From assembly GCF_000227135.1 (NCBI RefSeq), contig NC_018259.1, positions 1,110,805 to 1,174,804 on the forward strand: DNA of 64,000 nt. Direction: 5' to 3'. The notes under the pieces were generated by a model. That model was given only the letters and a program-made list of their open reading frames with translations, made no database searches and had not been told where the DNA came from. Both the position numbers and the translations under genes were made by a program. This document shows positions 20,599-29,495 of the stretch, piece after piece. Position 1 is the stretch's first letter, and the number at the start of each line of letters is the position of its first letter. The DNA comes from Leishmania donovani. Lineage: Eukaryota; Euglenozoa; Kinetoplastea; Trypanosomatida; Trypanosomatidae.

Positions 20599-22851
20599 CT
20601 AACGCAGCGTACTCTTGCGCCGCGACATCATCTGCGCCGCGCTGTTCACTGCTTGCGTCGCCAAGTTTCCGGCGTTTTGCCAGCCGCGCCGAAGGGTGCC
20701 CTGCGTCTTGGCGAAGTGGTAGCTGAGAATATCCCAGAAGCTTACCGTCTCGTTGGCGCTGCGCTGGATCACGTAGAAGGGAGGAAGCCCGTCGCTGAGG
20801 CAGCGGTGCTCATCGCAGTAAGCGCCAAAAAGAACCGCCTGCTTCAAGCTAAGCTCTCCAGCAGCGGCGTGACACGCATTCCTCTCCTCGTCTGCCGCCT
20901 CCCCTGCGTGTCCGCCGTTGGAAGGTTGATTCGTGATCATCAGCACGTGATTGCGCTCCTCCACTACTCTCTGCTGGCTTTCGCGGCACATTTGATAGCA
21001 TACGCGGCACAGCGGCTCCCAGCCAAGCGAGTAGCGCTGGCCCTCGCACTTCACATCGGGTCCCACCCCTCGCTCGGCGCAGCACTTGGGGCAGAAGAAC
21101 TGTCCGCACCGTCCGCACATGACACGCGTGACGGTGGCAGAGAAGGGCGTGTGGCAGTCTGCCACTGCGCAGGAGACGCTGTACCGCGGGACGCAGAGGT
21201 ACTGGGTGGGGTCCATGACCCGCTCACGGTACGCCTGGTGATCCATAACCTCCAGCGTGTGCAGCAGCGCGCTCGACTCACACAGAAGCTCGTCGAGCCT
21301 CTGCAAGACAGGCGTGGTCTGGTCGGCGGCGGCATTCCAGGCGGTATCCATCTTCGCAAAGAAGGCAGCGCCAAGCACAGACGTGTCCATGGCGCGCACC
21401 CGGTTGGCGAGGAGAACATCGCGGACACGCATCCGGACGAAGGCGTTACGCTCGCGGGCGAGATCAGCCTTCGCCGTACCCCCAGGCTGCGAGGATAGGG
21501 GAGTAGTGGAAGGCGCTGTAGTGGCCGAGGCGACGGGTCTATTCGTTACTCGAGGGGTATCGGCATCACGGTATGCCTCAGTGCCCGTCGTCTTGCTCTC
21601 ATGGACCGTCCATGCTCGCTGCAGAGCTGTGGGGTGCGGTGATGCGCCCTCCTCCGCCTGCCGCGACCCCAGCCGCCGCGCATGATTCGCGAGCGCCATA
21701 CGTGAAAAGGTGGTGAAAGAGCGGATTTCGTCCTCATCTTCGTCGCTCTCCGTGGTGCTGGCGGCGGCGTTCTCAGCTGCTGGAGCCGCGCTGCATTCCA
21801 TGTTCATAGCGTGCATCGTGCCCGTGTGCATCGCGGCGGTGGTTACGGTGATGCTAGCCCCTGCCTCCCCCTGCAGCGCGCGCCGGGTAGAGCTGGGGAT
21901 CCAGTGGTCGGTTCTGTACTCCAGCTCCACGGTACATCCAGCCGGCAAGTCGGACGCGCTGTTGGCAGCGGCTGAGAAGGTAGCGGCTAGTCGCGAGGAG
22001 GAGGGTCCAGAGGCGTCGTCGTTCGTCGCCTCCCCACGGGCAGCAGCAACGGCGGCTATCGAGGAAGGTGACATCTCCTCCAGCGAGATCACCGGCGGCG
22101 TTTGCGCATCATCGGAGGGCATTAGCGGGTCAGCGTCCGAAGCCAAGAAGTGGGAGGAGGATGCACCGGACCCGCAACCGCCACCACCGACGGTGGCTCG
22201 GAGGGCATCGACTGTAACCGTGTTCCCTTCAAAAAGAGCGGTCGCTCGCGAGGTGGCTGACATGTCGGCCAAGGCAGCCGTGGCTTTGGCGGCAGGCGGC
22301 GGTGATGCCGCGCCCAGTGCGGAGGACGTCCTCTCCCCCGCGCGTTCCCACTGCACCGCACCGGCGCCATAGGTGCCCCCGCTACCGTTGTCGTGGTCGT
22401 CGCCCTTCTCCCTATCGCCTTCTGCTTCGTCAGCGAAATGAACAGTGCGGGTCGCAGCCTGAGCGCTCGTCGCAGCATCCGCTTCATCACCCTCATCAGA
22501 GTTCACGTACACAAAGTCGTCGACGCAAGTGAGCTCAAACTCGTCGTGTAGTGCCTTCAACTCCTTCGCGGTCAGCCGCTTGACAGCGCGGTCGATCTCC
22601 GCCTCCGAGATGTGCGGAGGGGACTTGAGAACGGTAAAGGGGTCGATGCGAACGCTGCGAAGACTGCTGCCCTCCGGGACCTTGCCGGCGGCCGAGGACA
22701 CTTCACGGAAGCGGTTCCACGATGCCAGGAGGTTCTCAATGGAGTCCAACGTCGGGGCCACTGAAGAAAGGTAAACGTGCGTGCGGTCGTGCAACTCTTG
22801 TGCGTCATGCGGCACCGCATGCTGCGGTGAGCCGTCAGAGGTGAGAGTCAT
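20599..22851 (-). CDS. FYVE-like zinc-finger protein
   Basis: A 750-residue protein. Residues 1-550 are mostly low-complexity with acidic and Ala/Ser/Thr-rich stretches. Residues about 559-618 hold eight cysteines in the order C-x4-C-x12-C-x2-C-x4-C-x2-C ... C-x2-C, with CGRCGQFFCPKC and LCRVCYQMC. This is FYVE spacing except that the first pair is x4 rather than x2. The WxxD and basic RHHCR-type PI3P-binding motifs of classical FYVE domains are not visible, so lipid binding is doubtful. A C-terminal segment (about 670-750) contains FYVIQRSANETVSFWDILSY and a basic tail. The frame is open upstream to 23259, but a good splice acceptor at 22945 and the following ATG at 22851 fix the start. Confidence 0.75.
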   Translation of the reverse strand: MTLTSDGSPQHAVPHDAQELHDRTHVYLSSVAPTLDSIENLLASWNRFREVSSAAGKVPEGSSLRSVRIDPFTVLKSPPHISEAEIDRAVKRLTAKELKALHDEFELTCVDDFVYVNSDEGDEADAATSAQAATRTVHFADEAEGDREKGDDHDNGSGGTYGAGAVQWERAGERTSSALGAASPPPAAKATAALADMSATSRATALFEGNTVTVDALRATVGGGGCGSGASSSHFLASDADPLMPSDDAQTPPVISLEEMSPSSIAAVAAARGEATNDDASGPSSSRLAATFSAAANSASDLPAGCTVELEYRTDHWIPSSTRRALQGEAGASITVTTAAMHTGTMHAMNMECSAAPAAENAAASTTESDEDEDEIRSFTTFSRMALANHARRLGSRQAEEGASPHPTALQRAWTVHESKTTGTEAYRDADTPRVTNRPVASATTAPSTTPLSSQPGGTAKADLARERNAFVRMRVRDVLLANRVRAMDTSVLGAAFFAKMDTAWNAAADQTTPVLQRLDELLCESSALLHTLEVMDHQAYRERVMDPTQYLCVPRYSVSCAVADCHTPFSATVTRVMCGRCGQFFCPKCCAERGVGPDVKCEGQRYSLGWEPLCRVCYQMCRESQQRVVEERNHVLMITNQPSNGGHAGEAADEERNACHAAAGELSLKQAVLFGAYCDEHRCLSDGLPPFYVIQRSANETVSFWDILSYHFAKTQGTLRRGWQNAGNLATQAVNSAAQMMSRRKSTLR

Positions 22852-22898
22852 TTTTACTGATCCAGGAACGACTACGTAAGAGTATATAGCTATACATG

Positions 22899-22919
22899 TA
22901 TATATATATATATATATAT
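22899..22919. repeat. TA dinucleotide tract in a 5' leader
   Basis: About ten TA units lie 48 bases upstream of the FYVE-like gene's ATG and downstream of its candidate splice acceptor. They would therefore be in the mature 5' UTR. Confidence 0.85.
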
Positions 22920-22944
22920 TTGTGTGTTTTTTTTGCTGTGCTAC

Positions 22945-22975
22945 CTGAAAGGTAGAGCAAGAGCCGAAGAAATGC
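22945..22975 (-). promoter_or_regulatory. Candidate trans-splice acceptor for the FYVE-like gene
   Basis: The minus strand reads a C/T-rich run (22947-22973) ending CTACCTTTCAG, with the AG at 22946-22945. The resulting 5' UTR is about 93 bases and contains the TA tract. This placement argues against translation from the longer upstream open frame. Confidence 0.5.
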
Positions 22976-25269
22976 GCCACCTCAGGCGAAACACCGGCCG
23001 CACAACTGGGCAGTGGGGAAGAGAAAGATCGCTGCCAAGCGCGAGTGCGCAGGCGAGTACCAAGGCCCGCCAACACTCCAACACAGCACCTACGTACTTG
23101 CGTCGCACTGCAAAAACGAAAATGCGAAACGGAGAGCAAAGGAAAAAACAATGAGAATGATAAAGCAGCCGCGAACGGAGAAAGATACGCCAATAAAGCA
23201 GCAAGCAGACGACACTCACGCGTGCCGAGACACACAGGCACGCACACACACACACACAAACGTAGAGGCCGTGAGAGAGTTCGGCGAGGGGGGGAACAAG
23301 AAGCAGCGACAGCAGTGTAAAAGAGGATATTTTACGCGACGGGCGAGGTCGATACCAACGCAGAAAAGGTAGAGGTGCGATGGGGTCAGCACGGGGGAGG
23401 AAGTAAAATATCGAAAGAAAAGCGCAAGGACAAGAGAAAGAAGGGAAGCGCAGACTTTGAACAAGTCGGCGTTGCGTGGGAGGGAAAGCACGAAAGTAGG
23501 AAGAGAGTGGGTGCGGGAGCAGATCACTCAGTTTATCTGTTTGGGGGTAGAAGAAGCGGTGCTCTTCCAGTGGTTCTCCTGCGTTCAATGCTCTGCTGCT
23601 GTTGCTGTTGTTTTGCGCTTGATGCAACGCCTCCTGTTGTTGCGCGCAGAAGATGGCTGAACGAAGACGAAGCCGGCACCCCGTGGGCGTGTGATTGTGT
23701 GGGTGTGTGTCTGTTGCTGGGAGAGTGAGCTACAAAGACGATCGGGCGAAGAATGCGTGCAAAGCAAAAAATACTGTGAAATTCCCAGCGAAGGTGATTC
23801 CTCGTTTTTTTTTTCAGAGACGCCGTCGAGCTCTTGCGCGCAGGCGGCCACAGGAGATGTAACGGAACCTGCAAGTGAAAGATATCGAAAGCGGAAAGGC
23901 GGACGGGACACAGAAAACAGAAAAGAGTGATGAGAGGCTGCCGGAGGCGAAGCGAGGGGGTCTTTTAGACGTCTCTCTCAATGGAGAGCACGGGGGCAGC
24001 GTAATTTGAACCTCTCTCCCGCGGCGGCCACACATAAAGTGGCCCGACGAATGGTAATGAAGCGTATCGCTCTCGCCATTATAGGCGAAGCACACGAGGC
24101 CGCGTGCAAGGCGAGCCCACGTGACGATGCTCCCCTCCTATCTGTCACCAGCCAAGAATATCAGCACAACGTGTCGAGAATAAAATAAAGAGCCAGCGAT
24201 GCAATGGTCTCCTCTCATGCGTACACGGAGTCTATGACGAACCGAGTCAATGCACTGGTGCAAGCACGAAAACAGTCACGCTTGGCCCACTACTCATAGC
24301 GGATGGACACTGTTTCCTTGTGGGCCTCCCCTGGTTTATTCTTTGGGGCGTGGAGGGGGGAGAAGGAGTAGGAGGGTTATTGGTGGTTATTCTTACTGTT
24401 TGCATTTGATTACAGCGAGAGAGAGAGAGAGAGCGCGCACGTGCACCTTTGAGCGGATATGTATTCATAGCAAACACACCGACAAAGAGAGGAACATACA
24501 GACACACACGCATACGCACGAGTACCACGCAATCGGGAATAGAGCATGGGGGGATGTCGGTACATAGGTGTACCGCACAAGAAGAGGAAGAGACACAGAC
24601 GGGAGCCATCTGAAAAAAAAAAAAAAACAGAACGACGGAGGCGGTTCGAAAAGATGAAGTACATGGAATCACACACAGCAGCGGACAGGGAAAAGGAGCG
24701 GGTGCCTTTATGTGAGGTGGGTAAACCCCGCACATCACGAGTATACAAGCGCGACTAGATGAACGCATAAAAAGCTCTCTCACACGCGAGTAATTCGTGT
24801 GTATGTGTGTGTGTGTGTGCTTTCGTTCGGGGTTTCCTCCTCACCTCTTTGCGTTATGCATGTGCAAGTGTGGGTGTGGGTGTGTGCGTCAGTTTCTCCA
24901 CATCCCCAAACAGACGAGGCCAAACAAAACACAAAACAAAAAATGGAAAGGGCAGTGCGATGCGTGTAGAGGCATGCACAACGTAGTCAAATGAATAAGC
25001 ACAAAGATGTCAACGACAAGAGTAAATCTTGGAAAGGCATTCGACAGTGAGGCCTGATACGCCATGCAGCAACGGAAGAACACATGCACCTCCGTTTCTG
25101 CACAGGAACACGCACGCGCGCGCGCGAAATTCAGCCCAGCTTCTATAACCAAGCAAAGCCTTCGCACCCCGTCTGTTACCTCTTCTCATACGCACGCAGG
25201 CATTCTATGCATCCCCCGGAGAGCAACGAGAAGCGAAAACAACAAAAAGGTGTGCCAAACTTACCGTTC

Positions 25270-26010
25270 ATCGACGTGTCTATTCCCTGTCATACAGCAG
25301 GGGTTCAACTGCGCTCTACCCGCCCGCCTCCGGCCCACCTTGCGTCGTGCAAAGCAGCCGTGGGCACGTGCTACAGCAATGCGCCGACTCAGTCACCCGA
25401 GCACGGCCCCTGCCTCGAATTCTGCCCACCCTCTCCGCCGGTTGCCTCACAGCGGTTCACATTATGCCGATCGCCACCTGATGCGCATCATCCTCGGGGT
25501 TGCTCAGACTCCCCACACCAGCAGGCAGTGTGAGGGCCGGAGGTGAGATGCATTTCCAGTCGCGCGGACACGCTGCCTATCACATGGATGGCACATACGT
25601 GTTCACTGTCGCAGGCGGCTCCGACGCAACGCCATCCAGGACCCCACCGCCGGCACATCAGCAGTGATGCATGGCTCTGACATCCCCTCTACGTCGTAGG
25701 CACCTGACCCTGTCACCACGAGAGGTGGCTCTGGCGCTAGCAGGAATTAGGGGGGGGGGGGGTTGCTTGGCTTCTCCACACAGAGTTGAGGGTACGGGAC
25801 CCTGACACCACACACCGAGGCGTCCTCACAACATCCGCTTAAGGTGACTAAATAATAAAGCCGTAACGCGAAGAAACGCAAGACAATTACATGCAGACCC
25901 CCGCCCCCACCACACGCACACAACGCCGCCAGCACCGCACACAGTGGAGGCCCGCCGGTGACCGCCTCACATCTTCGCCTTGCGCCGCCGCCCCAGCAAC
26001 GAGAAATATA
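25270..26010. mobile_element. Possible degenerate retroposon (SIDER-like) in a 3' flank
   Basis: This block differs from the surrounding purine-skewed intergenic DNA. It is C-rich on the + strand, has few simple repeats apart from a run of 13 G (25750-25762), and has no long open frame. It sits immediately downstream of the CDP-diacylglycerol synthase stop. Leishmania genomes carry hundreds of short degenerate retroposons (SIDER1/2) in exactly this position, where some influence mRNA stability or translation. I could not verify the diagnostic 79-base signature, and the ends are approximate. Confidence 0.35.
25750..25762. repeat. Run of 13 G
   Basis: A homopolymer of 13 G on the + strand (C on the transcribed strand), about 450 bases downstream of the CDP-DAG synthase stop. 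Confidence 0.9.
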
Positions 26011-26215
26011 AAGTACTAGGGGTTTACCTTATGTACAGCTCCAAGTGCCCCTCGCAGCGGATGCACCGCACTTTCAGCTTTTGTCTTATTCGGTTGGTTC
26101 CCAACTATCATCGCGGCTGTCCAGTAGCCTGAGCTGACGACAAAGACAGGCAACGTCTTTAGTGTGGCATTTGAAAGTACACGCCTGCACAATGACCCCG
26201 TTACGCCGCGAAGAA

Positions 26216-27697
26216 CTAGCGACGATTTCCCGAGTTGCTGGACAGACTCATGATGCCGCGCAGGGCACAGTGCATGAACGGGAAAACAAGCAACATGCCG
26301 TCCACACGATCCAGAATGCCACCATGCCCTGGGATAATGAAGCCCGCATCCTTCACGCGCGCAGCACGCTTCAGCAGGGACTCTAGTAAATCCCCGCATA
26401 CACCGAGCACTCCCATGATGGTGCCGAGGAGTAGCCACAGAGCGACGTTCTGGAACGCCGGGTCCACAACATTTGCCGCCGGCGCAGCACACAACTCCCG
26501 GTAAAACCAGAACATGAGGCCAGCAAAGCTGACCGCATTCATAATCACACCTGCCACGGCACCCTCCACTGACTTGTTCGGACTAATGGCGCGGTTAAGA
26601 TAGTGCGGGCTGCGCAGCAGCATCCTCACGAGCCCATTCGCCTCCTTTAGCGGCCGCTTCCTCGGCTGGTTCGCCGCCCCCGTGGCTGGCGGCTCCTCGC
26701 CAGTCACATCGTAGATCTTCCCGTATCGCTCTCGCAGCATGGTGAGGCTGCGCCCCACCACCAGCGCGGCGATGTCGTTCGCGAAGTTGCCGATCAACGT
26801 TGAGGAAAGCCACGGCAGGCCGACGTCGGTGATGTGGTAGACAAAGAGCGGGGTAGCGATGCCAGCAATCCACACGATGCCAAAGATATCAAGGCAGAAA
26901 TCAAGGAACTGCTCCGTTGGCTGCCGTTCTGCGATCATGTGCAGCTCCATCGAGAGAAAGTAGTCGCGCTGTGCCTTGGCCACCCGCTCCTTCTTCGCCA
27001 CACTCTGGTCCGTCCGAGACAGGTCCGGCTCAGTCTTGCATGCTGCCGCGGCGGTGGGGGCGCCGCCGCCGTTACAAACGGCGCTGGCCGCCCCACGCGA
27101 GCTGTCCTGCGAGCCGGAGGATAACTGCTGGCTCAGCAGCTTCATTGCTTGCTCCACCTTGAGCTCCAGCCGATTATGCGCCGTCAGCGTCACAACGACG
27201 AAGACGACGAAGTAGAACTCGAGCGTGACAAGAAAAGTCTGCTCGCCACTGTATGCAGCAAGCGGCAGCAGCGCCCAGCCAAGGTGCTTCAGAACATTGT
27301 AGAGGGAGATGGGGGCCACTGGCAGGTCGTACTCTTCGGGGCAGAGTGGTACCCCTTCAATGCAAGGCGATGGCGGCGGCGGTCGAGCGACCAGGTCGGC
27401 CAGCATTGTGAGAGGCAGCATCGGCGATTGAGGCGCTGGCATCGCTGTATTCTCCATTGACATGAGCAGTGCGACCTTGAGGTGGCGCTTAACGCCGCTC
27501 CACTCGATGCCGCACATGAACGTGGCGAAGAAGGCGAGAAGTGCGGCGCAGCGCCCCGAATAGCCGCTGAAGGCGAGGACAGCTGGGCCAACGATGCAGA
27601 TGGTCACCGTCCGCATCTGAATGTTGGTGAGACCGATCCGGTTGCGTGCCGGGCTCCCCTTTGCAGGTGGGCCCGCGGCCGTTCTGTAACCGTCCAT
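26216..27697 (-). CDS. CDS1: Phosphatidate cytidylyltransferase (CDP-diacylglycerol synthase)
   Basis: A 493-residue integral membrane enzyme that makes CDP-diacylglycerol from phosphatidic acid and CTP, the precursor of phosphatidylinositol, phosphatidylglycerol and cardiolipin. The C-terminal PROSITE-type signature is complete at about residues 438-467: SLLKRAARVKDAGFIIPGHG followed by GILDRVD, with the conserved K-R, K-D, H-G-G and D-R-x-D residues. Several hydrophobic segments occur at about 30-60, 145-185 and 270-460. Between them is a hydrophilic insert (about 190-240) with Ser, Ala, Gly and Cys, then charged residues, which probably faces the cytosol. The fold type indicates the eukaryotic ER CDS family rather than the Tam41 type. 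The ATG at 27697 is the first in frame. Confidence 0.93.
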   Translation of the reverse strand: MDGYRTAAGPPAKGSPARNRIGLTNIQMRTVTICIVGPAVLAFSGYSGRCAALLAFFATFMCGIEWSGVKRHLKVALLMSMENTAMPAPQSPMLPLTMLADLVARPPPPSPCIEGVPLCPEEYDLPVAPISLYNVLKHLGWALLPLAAYSGEQTFLVTLEFYFVVFVVVTLTAHNRLELKVEQAMKLLSQQLSSGSQDSSRGAASAVCNGGGAPTAAAACKTEPDLSRTDQSVAKKERVAKAQRDYFLSMELHMIAERQPTEQFLDFCLDIFGIVWIAGIATPLFVYHITDVGLPWLSSTLIGNFANDIAALVVGRSLTMLRERYGKIYDVTGEEPPATGAANQPRKRPLKEANGLVRMLLRSPHYLNRAISPNKSVEGAVAGVIMNAVSFAGLMFWFYRELCAAPAANVVDPAFQNVALWLLLGTIMGVLGVCGDLLESLLKRAARVKDAGFIIPGHGGILDRVDGMLLVFPFMHCALRGIMSLSSNSGNRR

Positions 27698-29495
27698 TTC
27701 TTAGCTGGAAAAAGAAGCAGAAAGAATGGGAAGAAAGCGTGCTGCTGCACAGAGAGACCACTGTGGCCCCGGTGCGCAATACGCGAGCGCCAAAAAAAAA
27801 GAAAACGAGCCAAGGAAAGGAAAGAAACAGTGAAAAAATGCGCACGTGTATTTAAAGCAGTGGGATCCACGAGCACCTCACGAGCACCTCTTGGGCATAT
27901 ATGTATGTTTCGCGAATAGATAATGTGAGGAGAAAGAGAGCAACACGGATAAACAAAACAACTTAGTGGGAAGGACTTGAGGGACACAAGGGAGGGGTGT
28001 ATACATGTGCGCGACTCGTCAGTGCTACAACGGTGGACGCGGTCTGTTATGCGGTTTCTACGAATCTTCCGTATTTGATCGTCTACTGGCATGAAAGTGA
28101 ATCGATGATCTGAGCCTTTACTCTGTGACAACAGTGAACCCTTTGCGTAGTCGTTGATTCGTGGGCGAGGAAGGGGGCGCGTGCGAGCCCGTTGCCAGAA
28201 GAGAAACGCCGCGACAGCGGTATGCAAGAGCGCCAAGATGAAGCCGAAAGGATCCGGTGGAAAGAGCGCGGCAGAGAGGAAAGGTGTGCAAGAAGAGTGA
28301 GCTGTCGCGCGCGATGTGAGAGGTGACGGGGTGGCATTCGAGGGCAAGTGGACGCCAAGCGCGTGTGTGTGCGTGTGTGTGTCTGCGTCTACGTAGGCAC
28401 GGTGGGTCGCGCTTTCAGCGCACTTGCTTGAGCGTGCTCGTTTGAGCAATCGCCTTGACCAGTCGCGTGTCAGCCGCGCGGACACATCTCGCCGCTCGGG
28501 AAAAGCACTATAGCTTGCCTTCTCGATAACGACGGAGGGAAGCGAAGGAAACGTAGAAAGCGAGGCCCCGCAAGCGTAAGCAAGGAAGCGACAGAGAAAA
28601 TACATGTACCGTCCTCGTTTTGCCGCCGTTCACGATGAAAGCGTGTGTCCTCAAAGCCCCGACGGAGGTTTGCGCCTTGCCGGCTCCGCTGCTGCCGCTG
28701 CTGCACACGGACATAATATCACCAGAGAAGAGCGAAGGCGAAGAGTGACATAATCGGTGGGAAACAGAGCGGATAACACAGGAGAAAGAAAGAGCACCCG
28801 CATAGAGAGGCACCAGCACGCATATATGCATCCATGGACTGGTGCAGCCTACCACCACCATCGTCATCAGAGGCAGCATCAGCAACAGCAAGCAGCAGGG
28901 AATGAAACACAAAAAGAAGGAAAGGGTAAAGAAGCAAACCAAATACAGGTAAGGAGACAGGCACACAACGCAAGCCCGCAAAAACATACACACACACATA
29001 TATATATACATACGCATGCTTGACAAAACGCGGGGAAAAGGGTAAACAGCAAAGTACAGAAAGCCCATGGTGATCAAGCGAGCATCCGGTGGAAAGGGAT
29101 ATGAGGGGAAGAAGAAAGCGAGCCACACAATTGTGGAGGAATGGCAGCCTCCCACCTGCAGAAACAGCAGCGGCAGTGGAGAGATGAGCCGCTCTCCAGA
29201 GGCTGCGAAGATTTTCGACAAAAAGAGTGGGGAGTTTGTTCTTGCAGAGCCTGCCGAGTAAGTCCATGCGGCCATCGCTGTATTGGAGCATTTAGACGCA
29301 GCACACCAGAAAACAAAAAGGCGTGGTGCCTCCTTATCCGCCCCCCTCACACTACCTTGGCTTCCGATTCGTCGAACTTGAGATCCGTCGTGCCTGGCGC
29401 CACCCCCCGCTCTCCATCTGTTCTTGGGTTGCGCCTCTTTCCCGTTCCGCCACCCCGCTGCCACAGCCAGCCATTCACGCAACGCGGGTCCTCTT
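27698..29495. other. Intergenic region, no gene seen
   Basis: 3' flank of the TMEM222-like gene and the CDP-DAG synthase leader. T-rich polypyrimidine runs on the transcribed strand lie near 27710-27800. A short TA/CA tract is at 28988-29010. The long minus-strand frames here (for example 28508-29626) are hydrophobic translations of pyrimidine-rich DNA and overlap a real gene's 3' end. Confidence 0.65.

Larger units (their letters stand above)
22976..26215. other. Long intergenic region (3' flank of CDP-DAG synthase)
   Basis: About 3.2 kb without a supported gene. The left part (23.0-25.2 kb) is purine-rich on the + strand with GT/CA and A-runs (14 A at 24614-24627). The right part (about 25.27-26.01 kb) changes to a C-rich, less repetitive composition and is listed separately. 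Confidence 0.65.

Noticed and set aside
20599..23259. 886-residue version of the FYVE-like protein
   Set aside because: The extra N-terminus is a low-complexity translation of leader DNA and lies upstream of a strong splice acceptor at 22945.
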